From: an uncultured Lachnospiraceae bacterium
Lineage (GTDB): Bacteria; Bacillota; Clostridia; Lachnospirales; Lachnospiraceae
DNA: 43,573 nt
Assembly: GCA_946558695.1 (NCBI GenBank)
Contig: CAMNTQ010000028.1
Location: 1 to 43,573, forward strand
Reading direction: 5' to 3'
This document shows positions 26,297-35,362 of this stretch, piece after piece. Numbering within the stretch: the stretch's first letter is position 1; every line of letters begins with the position of its first letter. The notes beneath the pieces were generated by a model, which saw only the letters and a list, made by a program, of their open reading frames with translations, was not told the origin of the DNA and searched no databases. The position numbers and the translations under genes were made by a program.

Positions 26297-27616
26297 TTAT
26301 TCTTCTATCTGGAATTTTCCATCCCCCAATACATGAATATGGCTGCTGTAGAACTGCTCTGCAGCCTTTATCAAATATCCTGTATCCTTTACTCCGGAAG
26401 TTTCATAAGCAGAATGCATAGCCAACTGAGGCAGTCCGATATCAACTGCATTCATGGACACTTGAGACATCGCGATATTCCCAAGGGTACTGCCGCCTGC
26501 CGCATCAGAACGGTTCGCAAAAAACTGTACCGGCACGCCTACCTTCTCGCAGATTGCCCTAAATACGGCAATGCTCAGCGCATCGCTTGTATATTTTTGG
26601 CCGGCATGGGACTTTACTGCAATCCCCTCATTCATATAGACACAGTTTGTAGCATCGGTCTTGTTCTGATAATTCGGGTGCACCGCATGCGCATTATCAC
26701 AGCTTATCAGAAAACTTCCTGACACCGCGCGGTAAAACTCCTCTTCATCCTTTAAAAGCGCCATATTGATCCTCCGGAACACATCAAAAAGGAAGGTAGA
26801 TCCGGCGCCCTGTTTCGTACCTGAACCAACCTCCTCATTGTCAAAACAGGCAAATACATTCACATTCTTCCTGTGACTGCCGGATAGAAATCCCATTAGA
26901 GAAGCATAGGCGCACTGCAGATCATCTAACTGAGGACTGGAGAAAAACTCGTTCTCACTTCCCCAAACTGTCGGATTCATCCTGTTATAGAGGAACAGAT
27001 CCATTCCATATATGCTTTCCTCTGACACCTCAAGCTCCTTTGCCACCAGCCTTTTTATCTCTCCCTGCTCTTCTGCTTTTCCCGACAGCACCGGCAGCAT
27101 ATCCACTTGCTTATTATACGCATGTCCTTCATTAACGGTTCGGTCCATATGAACCGCAAGACTTGGAATCATCAAAAGGTCTCTGTCAAAATTGACAAGC
27201 CTTGTGTGAAATCCCGCATCTGTCTTTACTATCACTCTTCCCGCAACAGAAAGGGGACGGTCAAACCATGATGAACAAATCATACCACCATATCCTTCTG
27301 TATTCAACACCGTATACTTTTTCCTTATCTCAAGCTCCGCATTCTCCTTAAGCTTAAATGTCGGCGAATCACTGTGGGACGCCGTTACATGGAAACTATA
27401 GTCTGACAAATCCTGCCCTAGCCTAAAAGCAATGATGCTGGAGTGGTTTCTTGTAATATAATAACACTTCCCCGGCTCAAGCATCCATCTCTTTCTCTCC
27501 TCCAGCTCCTCAAAGCCTTCCCCTCTCAGTATGCCGCTTATCTTCTCCACCGCGTGGAATGCCGTGGGCGCTCCTTTAATAAAAGAGGCAAGCTCTGATA
27601 TTACCTTCTTATCCAT
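26297..27616 (-). CDS. M18-family aminopeptidase
   Basis: The 439-aa zinc aminopeptidase is of the M18 (aspartyl aminopeptidase/LAP4) type. Metal ligands are recognisable as His81 and Asp83 (SHSDSP), Asp in QLDDLQ, Glu in DNEEVGSG and a late His in MHSAYETSG. It releases N-terminal residues, often acidic or neutral, from peptides in the cytoplasm. The start is the ATG at 27616 because AGGAGGA lies 7 nt upstream; an open frame continues to 27700 without a ribosome binding site. It shares an operon with the asparaginase gene. Confidence 0.94.
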   Translation of the reverse strand: MDKKVISELASFIKGAPTAFHAVEKISGILRGEGFEELEERKRWMLEPGKCYYITRNHSSIIAFRLGQDLSDYSFHVTASHSDSPTFKLKENAELEIRKKYTVLNTEGYGGMICSSWFDRPLSVAGRVIVKTDAGFHTRLVNFDRDLLMIPSLAVHMDRTVNEGHAYNKQVDMLPVLSGKAEEQGEIKRLVAKELEVSEESIYGMDLFLYNRMNPTVWGSENEFFSSPQLDDLQCAYASLMGFLSGSHRKNVNVFACFDNEEVGSGTKQGAGSTFLFDVFRRINMALLKDEEEFYRAVSGSFLISCDNAHAVHPNYQNKTDATNCVYMNEGIAVKSHAGQKYTSDALSIAVFRAICEKVGVPVQFFANRSDAAGGSTLGNIAMSQVSMNAVDIGLPQLAMHSAYETSGVKDTGYLIKAAEQFYSSHIHVLGDGKFQIEE

Positions 27617-27745
27617 AGCGAACTCCTCCTGATAATCTATTTTGATCTCTTTACACTCTGCATACCTATCATACAACATACTGCAAGCACAGAAAAGCAT
27701 TTACTGCTAAAAATATTGGTTAACTATCATTCCCAATAACACGGA

Positions 27746-28132
27746 TCATTCTGACTGGTACAGCCCCCACCAGTACAATACCGGCAGGATAAAATCCACT
27801 GCCACAAATGCAGTAAATGTCCCGTCAAGCGCCATTTGAACAACTGACACAAGAAGAAGCGCCAGATAGATTCCCGCACAGACAACGGCGCCCCTTTTCG
27901 ACCGGCCGCTGAATCCGAAGATTCCCGCTATAACGGAACAGATACAGCTGATCACTGACATAATAAGATTGAAAGGCGTCAATGCCGCCTCGATCGTACT
28001 CATATCTATCCCCGGTATTTCTCTCATCTTTGGCAGCATAATATAGCTGACCGCCGTACCAAACATTCCCAATATTCCTGTGATAATAAAAAGAACTGCT
28101 ACGATTTTTAATAGTTTTGTCGGTTTAAACAT
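27746..28132 (-). CDS. Small four-helix membrane protein, function unknown
   Basis: The 128-aa protein consists almost entirely of four hydrophobic helices (about residues 9-34, 52-75, 82-101 and 105-123), with a short RSKRG loop after the second pair. There are no catalytic motifs and I do not recognise a family. It starts at the ATG at 28132 with AAAGGAGG 9 nt upstream. It lies 72 nt after the exporter permease gene on the same strand, with no clear terminator between them, so it may be the last gene of the exporter operon. Confidence 0.75.
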   Translation of the reverse strand: MFKPTKLLKIVAVLFIITGILGMFGTAVSYIMLPKMREIPGIDMSTIEAALTPFNLIMSVISCICSVIAGIFGFSGRSKRGAVVCAGIYLALLLVSVVQMALDGTFTAFVAVDFILPVLYWWGLYQSE

Positions 28133-28204
28133 CTCTCATTTCCTCCTTTTTTGTTCCTTTATGCTTTTTACATTATATTTCTGCACACGCTTTCCATAGT
28201 CCGC

Positions 28205-29440
28205 CTACCATTGCTTCAATGCCTCGATCGGACTCATCTTTGCTGCTTTTCTGGCCGGATAGATGCCAAATACGATCCCCACGCCGCAGGAAAAGCAGGT
28301 AGTGATAATCACTGCGCCAAGGGACAGTCTTGCAGACAGTCCTCCGATCTGAAGCACGGACACCGTCCCTGAAATCGCCGCACCGATCAGTATCCCTATG
28401 ATTCCGCCAATCCCTGAGATAATCGCAGATTCACACAAAAACTGAAAGATGATCGAGGAAGTCTTTGCGCCGAGTGCTTTTCGGATACCAATCTCCCTAG
28501 TCCGTTCCGTGACAGATACCAGCATGATATTCATAACGCCAATGCCGCCGACTAACAAAGATATCCCCGCTACAAACACAATAAACGCTGTCACCGTATC
28601 GAGAATCCCTCCCATGGCATCCGACATATCCATGGACTGCTGTTTCATAAACAGATTTTCTCCTTCGCTTTTGTGTCTGGAATTTAACACCTGAACTGCT
28701 GCCTTTGCCACTGCGTTTTCATTCTCATTCTCTCCAAGGTAGATGCTTAATGACGAAAAATCTTCTACCTTTTCACCCCAGCTTTCCACTGCTGTATAAG
28801 GCATCTCAATATAGACCGGCATAGTCATTCCGAACATCTTCATGACCTCTTCATTGGCCGCCATAACCTCCGGATCACCGTCACGTACGCCTTTGATCGT
28901 TAATACTATGATTGCATCCTCTATCAACAAGTCAAAATCCATCCCTACCACATCTGCTGTCCCAAAAAGATATAAAGCGCTGGCTTTATCAAGCACGCAT
29001 GCTGTCTCGCCATTCATCACATCATCCTCTGAAAAATAATCTCCGTACAGCATCTCCATCTGCGTCGGATCTGCCTCTGTATCGGGAGTTGTCAGCATCA
29101 CATATGCATCAAAGCTTCCTTTTCTCGTCTCCACATTTCCCTGTTTCATGCTGCTGGAAGCCACGCCTTTTGCCCGTTCGCCAAGAGAGGCTTTTACCGC
29201 CATAAGATCTTCCCATGTGATCATGCGGCTTTGATTGGTCTCCTCCGGATTAGGTATGACTGTCGCGCTTTTTACCTCCGTACTGGACATTACATCCGCT
29301 TTCAATCCGTTTCCAATTGATACAATGGTAACAACAGAGGAAATACCGATGATAATGCCAAGCATAGTAAGAAAAGAACGTCCCTTGTTCTCTTTAATAT
29401 TATAAAGAGCCATCTTTACGTATTCTCCGAACAATCCCAT
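28205..29440 (-). CDS. MacB/YknZ-type ABC exporter permease
   Basis: The 411-aa protein has the MacB layout. An N-terminal helix (NKGRSFLTMLGIIIGISSVVTIVSIGNGLK) is followed by a large extracytoplasmic MacB_PCD domain of about 220 residues. Three C-terminal FtsX-type helices contain GGIGVMNIMLVSVTERTREIGIRKALGA. Such permeases do not translocate through the membrane themselves but drive mechanotransmission to an adaptor. It starts 3 nt after the adaptor stop codon, with GAGGAG inside the adaptor's 3' end. Together with the two genes upstream it forms a complete ATPase-adaptor-permease set. Confidence 0.93.
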   Translation of the reverse strand: MGLFGEYVKMALYNIKENKGRSFLTMLGIIIGISSVVTIVSIGNGLKADVMSSTEVKSATVIPNPEETNQSRMITWEDLMAVKASLGERAKGVASSSMKQGNVETRKGSFDAYVMLTTPDTEADPTQMEMLYGDYFSEDDVMNGETACVLDKASALYLFGTADVVGMDFDLLIEDAIIVLTIKGVRDGDPEVMAANEEVMKMFGMTMPVYIEMPYTAVESWGEKVEDFSSLSIYLGENENENAVAKAAVQVLNSRHKSEGENLFMKQQSMDMSDAMGGILDTVTAFIVFVAGISLLVGGIGVMNIMLVSVTERTREIGIRKALGAKTSSIIFQFLCESAIISGIGGIIGILIGAAISGTVSVLQIGGLSARLSLGAVIITTCFSCGVGIVFGIYPARKAAKMSPIEALKQW

Positions 29441-29443
29441 GAT

Positions 29444-31135
29444 CTACTCCTCACCTGTGTCTTCGCTGTCCGAAGACTTCCCGCCTACTGTCTCCGATTC
29501 TTCATCTTCTATCCCGGTTGCCTTCATACCTTCCTTTATGTCGTCCGACATCTCAGAAATCACTTCATCTCCTTCGCTGATTCCAAATACGATCTCTGAC
29601 ATGCCAGAGGATGCGACTCCCACTTCTACCTTGCGCTTTCTCACTGTTCCGTCTTTAATGATATATACAAAGTCTCCGTCTGACGCCGTATTGATCACCT
29701 CATTGGGAAGGCACAATACGTCATCCTTCTCTGCTACCGTTAGATTCACCTTGGCACTGACACCGATATAGATATCCTCATCTGGATCATCAATCTGAAG
29801 CTTAGCCCCGATAACCGGATTCCCTTTCTCATTGGCAATGGCAATCTTATTCACTGATTTAAGAGTTCCATGATAAATGCGCCGTCCGATTGTTATTACC
29901 GCTTTATTTCCGGTTATAAGATTATCAAAATCTCCGGCAGACACCTCCAGTTCTACGCATACATCCTGATTGCTTACCAGTGTAAACAGTTCTCCGCCCT
30001 GAACCGCATCACTTCCCTCCGCCGTCTTCACATCAGAAATAATACCATCAAATTCTGCCTTAATTCCCTCCTCGCCTTTTTGCAGAAGTTCTTTTGCCGT
30101 AAGCTCTGCAAGCTGTGCAAGGTCTTCAGAAACCTTCATATTCTTGAGCTGCGCATCTGTAGGAGTAGTCTCAGCGCTTGTCTGGCTGCTGCTTTTTGCC
30201 TGTGTGAGACTGGATTTCAATGATTCCAGCTCCTGTTTCGCCTGCGCCAGCGACTGCGCTGCAGTGCTGCTGTCCGCTCCGGCGCCGCCTCCAAGCTGCT
30301 CTGATTCTTGTTCCAGTGTCCGGTATTCTCTCTCAAGTCTGCTGATCTCATTGGTGGCATCTTCTGCCTCCTTTACATATTGCACTTTTAAATCTCCGCT
30401 CTCCTCTGATGAATCATCCATATTCTCAAGCTGACGCTCCGCATTTTCCTTTTTTGCTTTGCAAATACTTTGATTATCTAAATTTTCTTTCATCTTCTTC
30501 TGGATATCCTGATTTCTGCCCGCAATCTCAGAACTCTTTTTTGTCGTATCTCTGACTTGCTTTTCAAGCTTTTTAATCTCTGACTGTTTCTTTTCAATCT
30601 GACTATTTAACTCTGAAATCATGGTTTTTTCCTGCTTTTTTGCTTTTTCCGCACTTTTCTTCGCGCGTCCGCTCTGCTCTTTCACATCTTGATTTGTATA
30701 CTGGGCTGATAATGTGTTAAGTCTTGAAGTCTGATTATCCCTGTTTAGGTTCGTTGTGTCAAATGTAATCAATGTATCTCCTTTTTTTACTGCTTCTCCA
30801 ACTTTCGCTTTATTCTTTTTGACCGGAGCATTTACAGGAGAATAGAACGTTTTGCTCTTCTCACTTACCACCGTCCCAGAGGTATTATAGATCTCTTTTA
30901 CACTTTCCTTTCGCGCCTTTACTACCCTTAACTGTGTGCTCTTCGTATCTTCGCCAAAAACCTTTGAGGCTCCGAAACAGATAAGCGTCACTCCTGCTAG
31001 AATCGGGAGGATCGCCCAGCCCGGCAGCTTTTTCTTCCTGCGATGCCTCAATTCGCGGTTCTCAGAATGTGTCTCATATAAAGTCTCCTGCCTGTTTCTT
31101 CTCCTCCTGTGCTTTCTTCTGTCCGCTTTAAACAC
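29444..31135 (-). CDS. Membrane-fusion-type adaptor (MacA/YknX/HlyD-like) of the ABC exporter
   Basis: The 563-aa protein has a strongly basic N-terminus, one membrane helix (LPGWAILPILAGVTLICFGASKVFG), a lipoyl/barrel-sandwich half, and a very long charged coiled-coil hairpin (about residues 120-330). The second lipoyl half and a beta-barrel domain follow. The acidic tail is rich in Glu, Ser and Asp. I chose the GTG at 31135 because AGGAGG lies 9 nt upstream and the start then overlaps the ATPase stop codon by 8 nt. A start at 31177 would overlap by 50 nt. The coiled coil is long for a Gram-positive adaptor, which has no outer-membrane TolC to reach. Confidence 0.9.
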   Translation of the reverse strand: MFKADRRKHRRRRNRQETLYETHSENRELRHRRKKKLPGWAILPILAGVTLICFGASKVFGEDTKSTQLRVVKARKESVKEIYNTSGTVVSEKSKTFYSPVNAPVKKNKAKVGEAVKKGDTLITFDTTNLNRDNQTSRLNTLSAQYTNQDVKEQSGRAKKSAEKAKKQEKTMISELNSQIEKKQSEIKKLEKQVRDTTKKSSEIAGRNQDIQKKMKENLDNQSICKAKKENAERQLENMDDSSEESGDLKVQYVKEAEDATNEISRLEREYRTLEQESEQLGGGAGADSSTAAQSLAQAKQELESLKSSLTQAKSSSQTSAETTPTDAQLKNMKVSEDLAQLAELTAKELLQKGEEGIKAEFDGIISDVKTAEGSDAVQGGELFTLVSNQDVCVELEVSAGDFDNLITGNKAVITIGRRIYHGTLKSVNKIAIANEKGNPVIGAKLQIDDPDEDIYIGVSAKVNLTVAEKDDVLCLPNEVINTASDGDFVYIIKDGTVRKRKVEVGVASSGMSEIVFGISEGDEVISEMSDDIKEGMKATGIEDEESETVGGKSSDSEDTGEE

Positions 31136-31859
31136 TTTCCCTCTCCTCCTGTCCGTCATTTTTCCCTGTTCTCTCATGATTCAGGTAATCCTCCGTTATC
31201 TTCCCGTCTTTGATCTGAATCACCCGTTCTGCCTGCTTTGCAATCTCAGAATCATGTGTAATAACGATAACGGTTCTTCCCGACTTATGAAGTTTTTTTA
31301 AGACATCCATAATCTCCCATGTCGAGCGCGAGTCAAGATTACCAGTAGGTTCGTCCGCCAATATAACCGGCGGGCGAGCCGCTATAGCCCTTGCAACCGC
31401 AACCCTCTGCTGCTGTCCTCCGGACATCTGAGACGGTTTATGATGCAGTCTTTCTCCAAGCCCTACCATCTCCAAAGATGAAACGGCAATCTCACGTCTT
31501 ATCCGCTTTTCAATCCCTCTGTATATAAGCGGAAGTTCCACATTGGCAAGCGCATCCAGATTCGCAATCAGGTTAAACCCTTGAAAGATAAAGCCAATCT
31601 CCTGATTCCGAATATCCGAAAGCTCATTGTCCGTCATCCGGGACACATCCCTGCCATTCAGGAGGTAAGTCCCTTCCGTGGGCGTATCCAGACAGCCGAT
31701 CATATTCATAAGTGTAGACTTGCCCGAACCGGAATGGCCGATTACAACAACAAACTCCCCTTCCTCTACAGCAAAAGTTACTCCGTTCAAAGCGTAGATT
31801 TCATTCTCTCCGGGATGGTATATTTTGTACATATCTTTGATTTCAATTAGCGCATTCAT
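31128..31859 (-). CDS. MacB/LolD/YknY-type ABC exporter ATPase
   Basis: The 243-aa ABC ATPase has Walker [11 protein letters not shown]-loop FIFQGFNLI, signature [14 protein letters not shown], Walker [14 protein letters not shown] and His switch [16 protein letters not shown] with [20 protein letters not shown] places it in the MacB/LolD/FtsE-like group. It is the first gene of the exporter operon, downstream of a strong promoter with an internal palindrome, and its stop codon overlaps the adaptor start. In B. subtilis the comparable YknWXYZ system protects against the SdpC toxin. A role here in exporting or resisting an antimicrobial peptide is inferred. Confidence 0.95.
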   Translation of the reverse strand: MNALIEIKDMYKIYHPGENEIYALNGVTFAVEEGEFVVVIGHSGSGKSTLMNMIGCLDTPTEGTYLLNGRDVSRMTDNELSDIRNQEIGFIFQGFNLIANLDALANVELPLIYRGIEKRIRREIAVSSLEMVGLGERLHHKPSQMSGGQQQRVAVARAIAARPPVILADEPTGNLDSRSTWEIMDVLKKLHKSGRTVIVITHDSEIAKQAERVIQIKDGKITEDYLNHERTGKNDGQEERESV

Positions 31860-31909
31860 ATTTAATCCCTTTTTGTATCATTATATTATTGTATTACTTG
31901 GTTAGTATA

Positions 31910-31938
31910 ATTGTACAATAGATCTATTATAATTGCAA
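31910..31938 (-). promoter_or_regulatory. Promoter and palindromic operator of the ABC exporter operon
   Basis: On the minus strand, TTGCAA (31938-31933), a 17-bp spacer and TACAAT (31915-31910). The palindrome TACAATAGATCTATTATA (31914-31931, one mismatched pair) fills the spacer, an ideal place for a repressor or activator site. No regulator gene is adjacent. Confidence 0.6.
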
Positions 31939-32014
31939 TAAGAAATTGACTAAAACATTAATAATAAAAAAGCGGAAAACCCCTGATAAAAGTTTACGCA
32001 AATATTAAACATTT

Positions 32015-32052
32015 TCAAAAAAAATACACCCTGAATCTCTCAGAGTGTATTT
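32015..32052 (-). terminator. Terminator of the rpmJ-rplQ (alpha) operon
   Basis: AAATACACTCTGA and TCAGGGTGTATTT, read on the minus strand, form a 13-bp stem around a short loop followed by eight Ts. It lies about 19 nt after the rplQ stop codon. Confidence 0.9.
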
Positions 32053-32070
32053 ATCATATCTTTATTCAGA

Positions 32071-32607
32071 TTATACAAGTTCAATCTGAACCATCATGGC
32101 AGCATCACCTTTACGCTGTCCGATTTTGATGATTCTTGTATAACCACCGTGGCGGTTCTCGTATTTTGGTGCAATCTCATCAAACAATTTAGCAACGAGA
32201 TCTACCTGTTTTGTGTTTTTCTTTCTTCCCGCCTGTGCTGCCGGAACTTCCTTTACAGGATACAGAACCTTAAGCATCTGACGGCGTGCATGAAGTCTGC
32301 TAGGCTTATCTTTCTTGATTGTCTTGTCAACCTCATCATATACGGTAACTTTCTTGCCGTCTTTCACTTCTTTTACTCTCTTGCCATCTTTGTCCTTGCG
32401 GGCAACTTTAGCTTTTACTGTAACTTCTTCGAAGTTATCTCTCTCTTTTACCGCCATTGCAATAAGAGGCTCTGCAATCTTGCGGATCTCTTTTGCCTTC
32501 TGCTCCGTCGTAACAATCTTCCCATTGTTGATCAATGCCGTTACCTGATTTCTTAATAAAGCTTTTCTCTGGCTTGATGTTCTGCCGAGTTTTCTATACT
32601 TTGCCAT
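32071..32607 (-). CDS. rplQ: 50S ribosomal protein L17, with a lysine-rich internal insertion
   Basis: The N-terminus ([17 protein letters not shown]) and C-terminus ([26 protein letters not shown]) are standard L17. The protein has 178 aa, against about 120-127 in B. subtilis and E. coli. The extra length is mainly a charged block at about residues 54-101 (Lys/Asp/Val-rich), placed before the conserved LHARRQ. A smaller stretch (about 118-132) adds more. L17 sits at the exit-tunnel side of the large subunit. I believe related Lachnospiraceae share a long L17, but cannot confirm it here. It is the last gene of the alpha operon and is followed by a terminator. Confidence 0.97.
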   Translation of the reverse strand: MAKYRKLGRTSSQRKALLRNQVTALINNGKIVTTEQKAKEIRKIAEPLIAMAVKERDNFEEVTVKAKVARKDKDGKRVKEVKDGKKVTVYDEVDKTIKKDKPSRLHARRQMLKVLYPVKEVPAAQAGRKKNTKQVDLVAKLFDEIAPKYENRHGGYTRIIKIGQRKGDAAMMVQIELV

Positions 32608-32629
32608 CTTTCTAATCCTCCATTATTAA

Positions 32630-32668
32630 CATCCGAATCCGTTGCAAGGAACCAATTCATTTCGGATG
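32630..32668 (-). promoter_or_regulatory. Hairpin in the rpoA-rplQ spacer
   Basis: CATCCGAA (32630-32637) and TTCGGATG (32661-32668) form a perfect 8-bp stem with a 23-nt loop, a few nt before the rplQ ribosome binding site. There is no T-run, so it is more likely a processing or translation-control structure than a terminator. Confidence 0.45.
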
Positions 32669-32744
32669 CTCCGCCATGCTCTTCGGACTTATTGACAGAA
32701 ATTATTATTATTTTACAGTCTAAGCCAAGAATCTGCCTATTGAC

Positions 32745-33704
32745 TTATTCCTCACCTTTGCTAAGGCTTAAGCCCAGCTCATCTAATTTCGCCAGTACTT
32801 CCTCCAAAGATTTACGTCCAAGATTCCGTACCTTCATCATGTCTTCCGGTGTTCTGTTCGTAAGTTCTTCCACAGTATTGATGCCTGCTCTCTTAAGACA
32901 GTTATATGAACGGACAGATAACTCCAATTCATCAATACTCATCTCAAGAACTTTTTCTTTCTCATCATCTTCCTTTTCAATCATAACCTCTGCAGCCTGT
33001 GCCACCTCAGAAAGATCTATGAAAAGCTTCAGATGCTCGCTAAGTACCTTTGCCGCCAAACTAATCGCTTCGTCCGGAAGCAATGTTCCATTCGTATATA
33101 CATCCAATGTCAATTTATCAAAATCTGTAATCTGCCCTACACGAGTATTCTCTACAGTCAGATTCACACGTTCAATCGGTGTATAGATAGAATCAATCGG
33201 AATGACCGCAATCGGTAAATCATCATTCTTATTCTTATCAGCGCTCACATATCCTCTGCCATTTGTAATGGTAATTTCCATGTACAGCTTACTGTCTGCC
33301 CCGCCGTTCAATGTCGCAATGACTGTCTCCGGATTCATTATCTCTATATCCGGATCCACCTGAATATCAGCAGCCGTTACTACACCTTCACCCTCAAACT
33401 CAATATAAGCCGTCTTCGGCTCATCTGTCTCAGATGTATTCTTAATAGCCAATGATTTTAAATTCATGACAATCTCAGTAACATCTTCTTTCACCCCGGG
33501 AATGGAACTGAACTCATGCAGAACGCCATCAATCTTTACCTGGCTGATCGCTGTGCCAGGCAGAGACGAAAGCATGATTCTTCTAAGGGAGTTACCTAAT
33601 GTTGTACCGTAGCCTCTCTCAAGCGGCTCTACAACAAATCTTCCATATTTCTTATCTTCTGAAATCTCTGTAATTTCAATATTTGGTTTATTAAAATCAA
33701 ACAC
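32745..33704 (-). CDS. rpoA: RNA polymerase alpha subunit
   Basis: The 319-aa protein has the alpha N-terminal assembly domain ([26 protein letters not shown]), a charged linker, and the C-terminal domain with the helix-hairpin-helix DNA-binding part ([22 protein letters not shown] ... [10 protein letters not shown]). The correct start is the GTG at 33704, giving [11 protein letters not shown], because AGGAGG stands 8 nt upstream. The earlier in-frame GTG at 33713 lies inside that ribosome binding site. It sits in the usual place between rpsD and rplQ. Confidence 0.98.
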   Translation of the reverse strand: MFDFNKPNIEITEISEDKKYGRFVVEPLERGYGTTLGNSLRRIMLSSLPGTAISQVKIDGVLHEFSSIPGVKEDVTEIVMNLKSLAIKNTSETDEPKTAYIEFEGEGVVTAADIQVDPDIEIMNPETVIATLNGGADSKLYMEITITNGRGYVSADKNKNDDLPIAVIPIDSIYTPIERVNLTVENTRVGQITDFDKLTLDVYTNGTLLPDEAISLAAKVLSEHLKLFIDLSEVAQAAEVMIEKEDDEKEKVLEMSIDELELSVRSYNCLKRAGINTVEELTNRTPEDMMKVRNLGRKSLEEVLAKLDELGLSLSKGEE

Positions 33705-33734
33705 TAAGTCCACCTCCTGTGGTGTTACGGGTTA

Positions 33735-34328
33735 TTATTTGGAATATAACTCGACAATCAGCATCTCATCAACCGGAACATCAATCGCATCACGATTTGG
33801 AAGCTCTTTTACAGTTCCTTTTAAATTCTCTGCATCAACCTCAAGCCAGTCCGGAACCATACGTCCGCCTGTAACCTCTACAATTTCTTTGTACCTTGGT
33901 GAGCTTTTGTGTTTTTCTTTAATTTCAATTACATCTCCTGCTTTGATCAGATAAGATGGAATGTTAACCTGCTTTCCATTCACAAGAACATGCTTGTGGT
34001 CAACAATCTGTCTTGCTTCACGTCTGGTTCTTGCAAGTCCCATCCGAAATACTACGTTATCCAGCCTGCTCTCAAGAAGTACCATCAGATTTTCACCTGT
34101 CATACCGCTCATCTGTTTTGCTTTCTTATAATAATTCCTGAAAGGCTTTTCTAATACGCCATAGATAAATTTAGCTTTCTGCTTTTCACGCAGCTGAAGG
34201 CCATACTCGCTCATCTTTCTGCTGGATCTTTTCAACTGTCTGTTAGACTTTTTATCAATTCCCAAATAAACCGGATCCATACCAAGTGATCTGCATCTTT
34301 TAAGAACTGGAACTCTATTCACTGCCAT
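33735..34328 (-). CDS. rpsD: 30S ribosomal protein S4
   Basis: The 197-aa S4 has its N-terminal domain ([19 protein letters not shown]) and S4 RNA-binding domain ([34 protein letters not shown]). Only one Cys remains in the N-terminal region, so it is the zinc-free form. It is a primary 16S rRNA binder in small-subunit assembly. In many bacteria S4 also represses an operon by binding leader RNA, which is relevant to the structured spacer upstream of rpsM. The ATG has TAGGAGGGAG upstream. Confidence 0.98.
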   Translation of the reverse strand: MAVNRVPVLKRCRSLGMDPVYLGIDKKSNRQLKRSSRKMSEYGLQLREKQKAKFIYGVLEKPFRNYYKKAKQMSGMTGENLMVLLESRLDNVVFRMGLARTRREARQIVDHKHVLVNGKQVNIPSYLIKAGDVIEIKEKHKSSPRYKEIVEVTGGRMVPDWLEVDAENLKGTVKELPNRDAIDVPVDEMLIVELYSK

Positions 34329-34351
34329 GTCTTATCTCCCTCCTATCCTCA

Positions 34352-34747
34352 TTAGACTCTTCTGCGCTTCGGCGGACGGCAGCCATTGTGCGGTACCGGT
34401 GTTACGTCTCTGATACTTGTCACATCAATTCCGCATGCCTGAAGGGCACGGATTGCTGCTTCTCTTCCCGAACCGGGTCCTTTAACAAATACGTCAACGG
34501 TTTTCAATCCATGCACCAATGCTGCCTTAGCTGCTGTTTCGGCCGCCATCTGAGCTGCATAGGGGGTAGATTTCCTTGAACCTCTAAAACCAAGACCGCC
34601 TGCACTTGCCCATGAAAGAGCATTGCCCTGTGCATCTGTTAATGTAACGATTGTGTTATTAAAAGATGACTGGATGTGTGCTTGTCCGTGTTCAACGTTT
34701 TTCTTGACACGCTTTTTTGTCACTTTCTTTGTAACTTTCTTTGCCAT
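34352..34747 (-). CDS. rpsK: 30S ribosomal protein S11
   Basis: The 131-aa S11 has the conserved core [43 protein letters not shown] and the basic C-terminus [12 protein letters not shown]. It starts at the ATG at 34747. The ribosome binding site is poor (only TAGGTTAG about 11 nt upstream), unlike every neighbour. The 198-bp spacer before it is repeat-filled, so its translation may depend on local RNA structure. Confidence 0.98.
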   Translation of the reverse strand: MAKKVTKKVTKKRVKKNVEHGQAHIQSSFNNTIVTLTDAQGNALSWASAGGLGFRGSRKSTPYAAQMAAETAAKAALVHGLKTVDVFVKGPGSGREAAIRALQACGIDVTSIRDVTPVPHNGCRPPKRRRV

Positions 34748-34945
34748 AATAAAACTAACCTACGCTTTCCTATTTTTAATCTGTTTATTGAAATATCGTC
34801 CCCTCCGCTTTGTATGTGCAAAAGGACTTGTTGTAGTTCTTCTCGCTTGTTTTTGCGGAAGGACTTATGGTAGTTCTTCTCGCTTTGCTCGAAGAACAAA
34901 GAAATACCTAAGCTCAAGCTGCGCTTTCAGCTTGCTTTCGCTAAG
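34748..34945 (-). repeat. Repeat-bearing spacer between rpsM and rpsK
   Basis: This spacer is 198 bp, where most bacteria have about 20 bp. Two direct copies of GGACTT.t.GTAGTTCTTCTCGCTT lie at 34824-34848 and 34861-34885 (37-bp period). The part next to the rpsM stop codon contains CTAAGCTCAAGC and CTTGCTTTCGCTAAG (plus strand). This resembles the 3' part of the rpsN-rpsH spacer (43385-43420). Confidence 0.75.
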
Positions 34946-35314
34946 TTATTTCTTTTTATTAGCTACTGTTCTCTTTGGTCCTTTTCTGGTTCTTGCGTTT
35001 GTCTTTGTCTTCTGACCGCGAACCGGAAGACCTTTTCTGTGACGGATACCTCTGTAGCATCCAATTTCCTGTAATCTCTTAATGTTCAGAGCGATTTCTC
35101 TGCGGAGATCACCTTCTACCATCTGTGTCTCATCAATTACTGTACTGATCTTCTTTACATCTTCATCCGTGAGATCCCTGCAACGGATGTCAGGATCAAC
35201 TCCTGCCTCTGCCAAAATACGGTTTGAACTTGTTCTGCCGATTCCGTAGATATAAGTCAATCCGATTTCAACACGTTTGTCTCTTGGTAAGTCTACACCT
35301 GCAATACGAGCCAT
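34946..35314 (-). CDS. rpsM: 30S ribosomal protein S13
   Basis: The 122-aa S13 contains [26 protein letters not shown], the helix-hairpin-helix region, and [31 protein letters not shown]. It sits in the head of the small subunit and contacts the initiator tRNA region and S19. The ATG has GGAGG upstream. Unusually large spacers lie on both sides: 372 bp toward rpmJ and 198 bp toward rpsK. Confidence 0.98.
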   Translation of the reverse strand: MARIAGVDLPRDKRVEIGLTYIYGIGRTSSNRILAEAGVDPDIRCRDLTDEDVKKISTVIDETQMVEGDLRREIALNIKRLQEIGCYRGIRHRKGLPVRGQKTKTNARTRKGPKRTVANKKK

Positions 35315-35362
35315 GTAAATTTCCTCCGTCTTCTTTGTTTTGATTCATACTGTCTTTAATAG

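Noticed and set aside
33705..33713. Earlier GTG start for rpoA at 33713
   Set aside because: That codon lies inside the AGGAGG ribosome binding site; the GTG at 33704 has correct spacing and gives the usual MFDF start.
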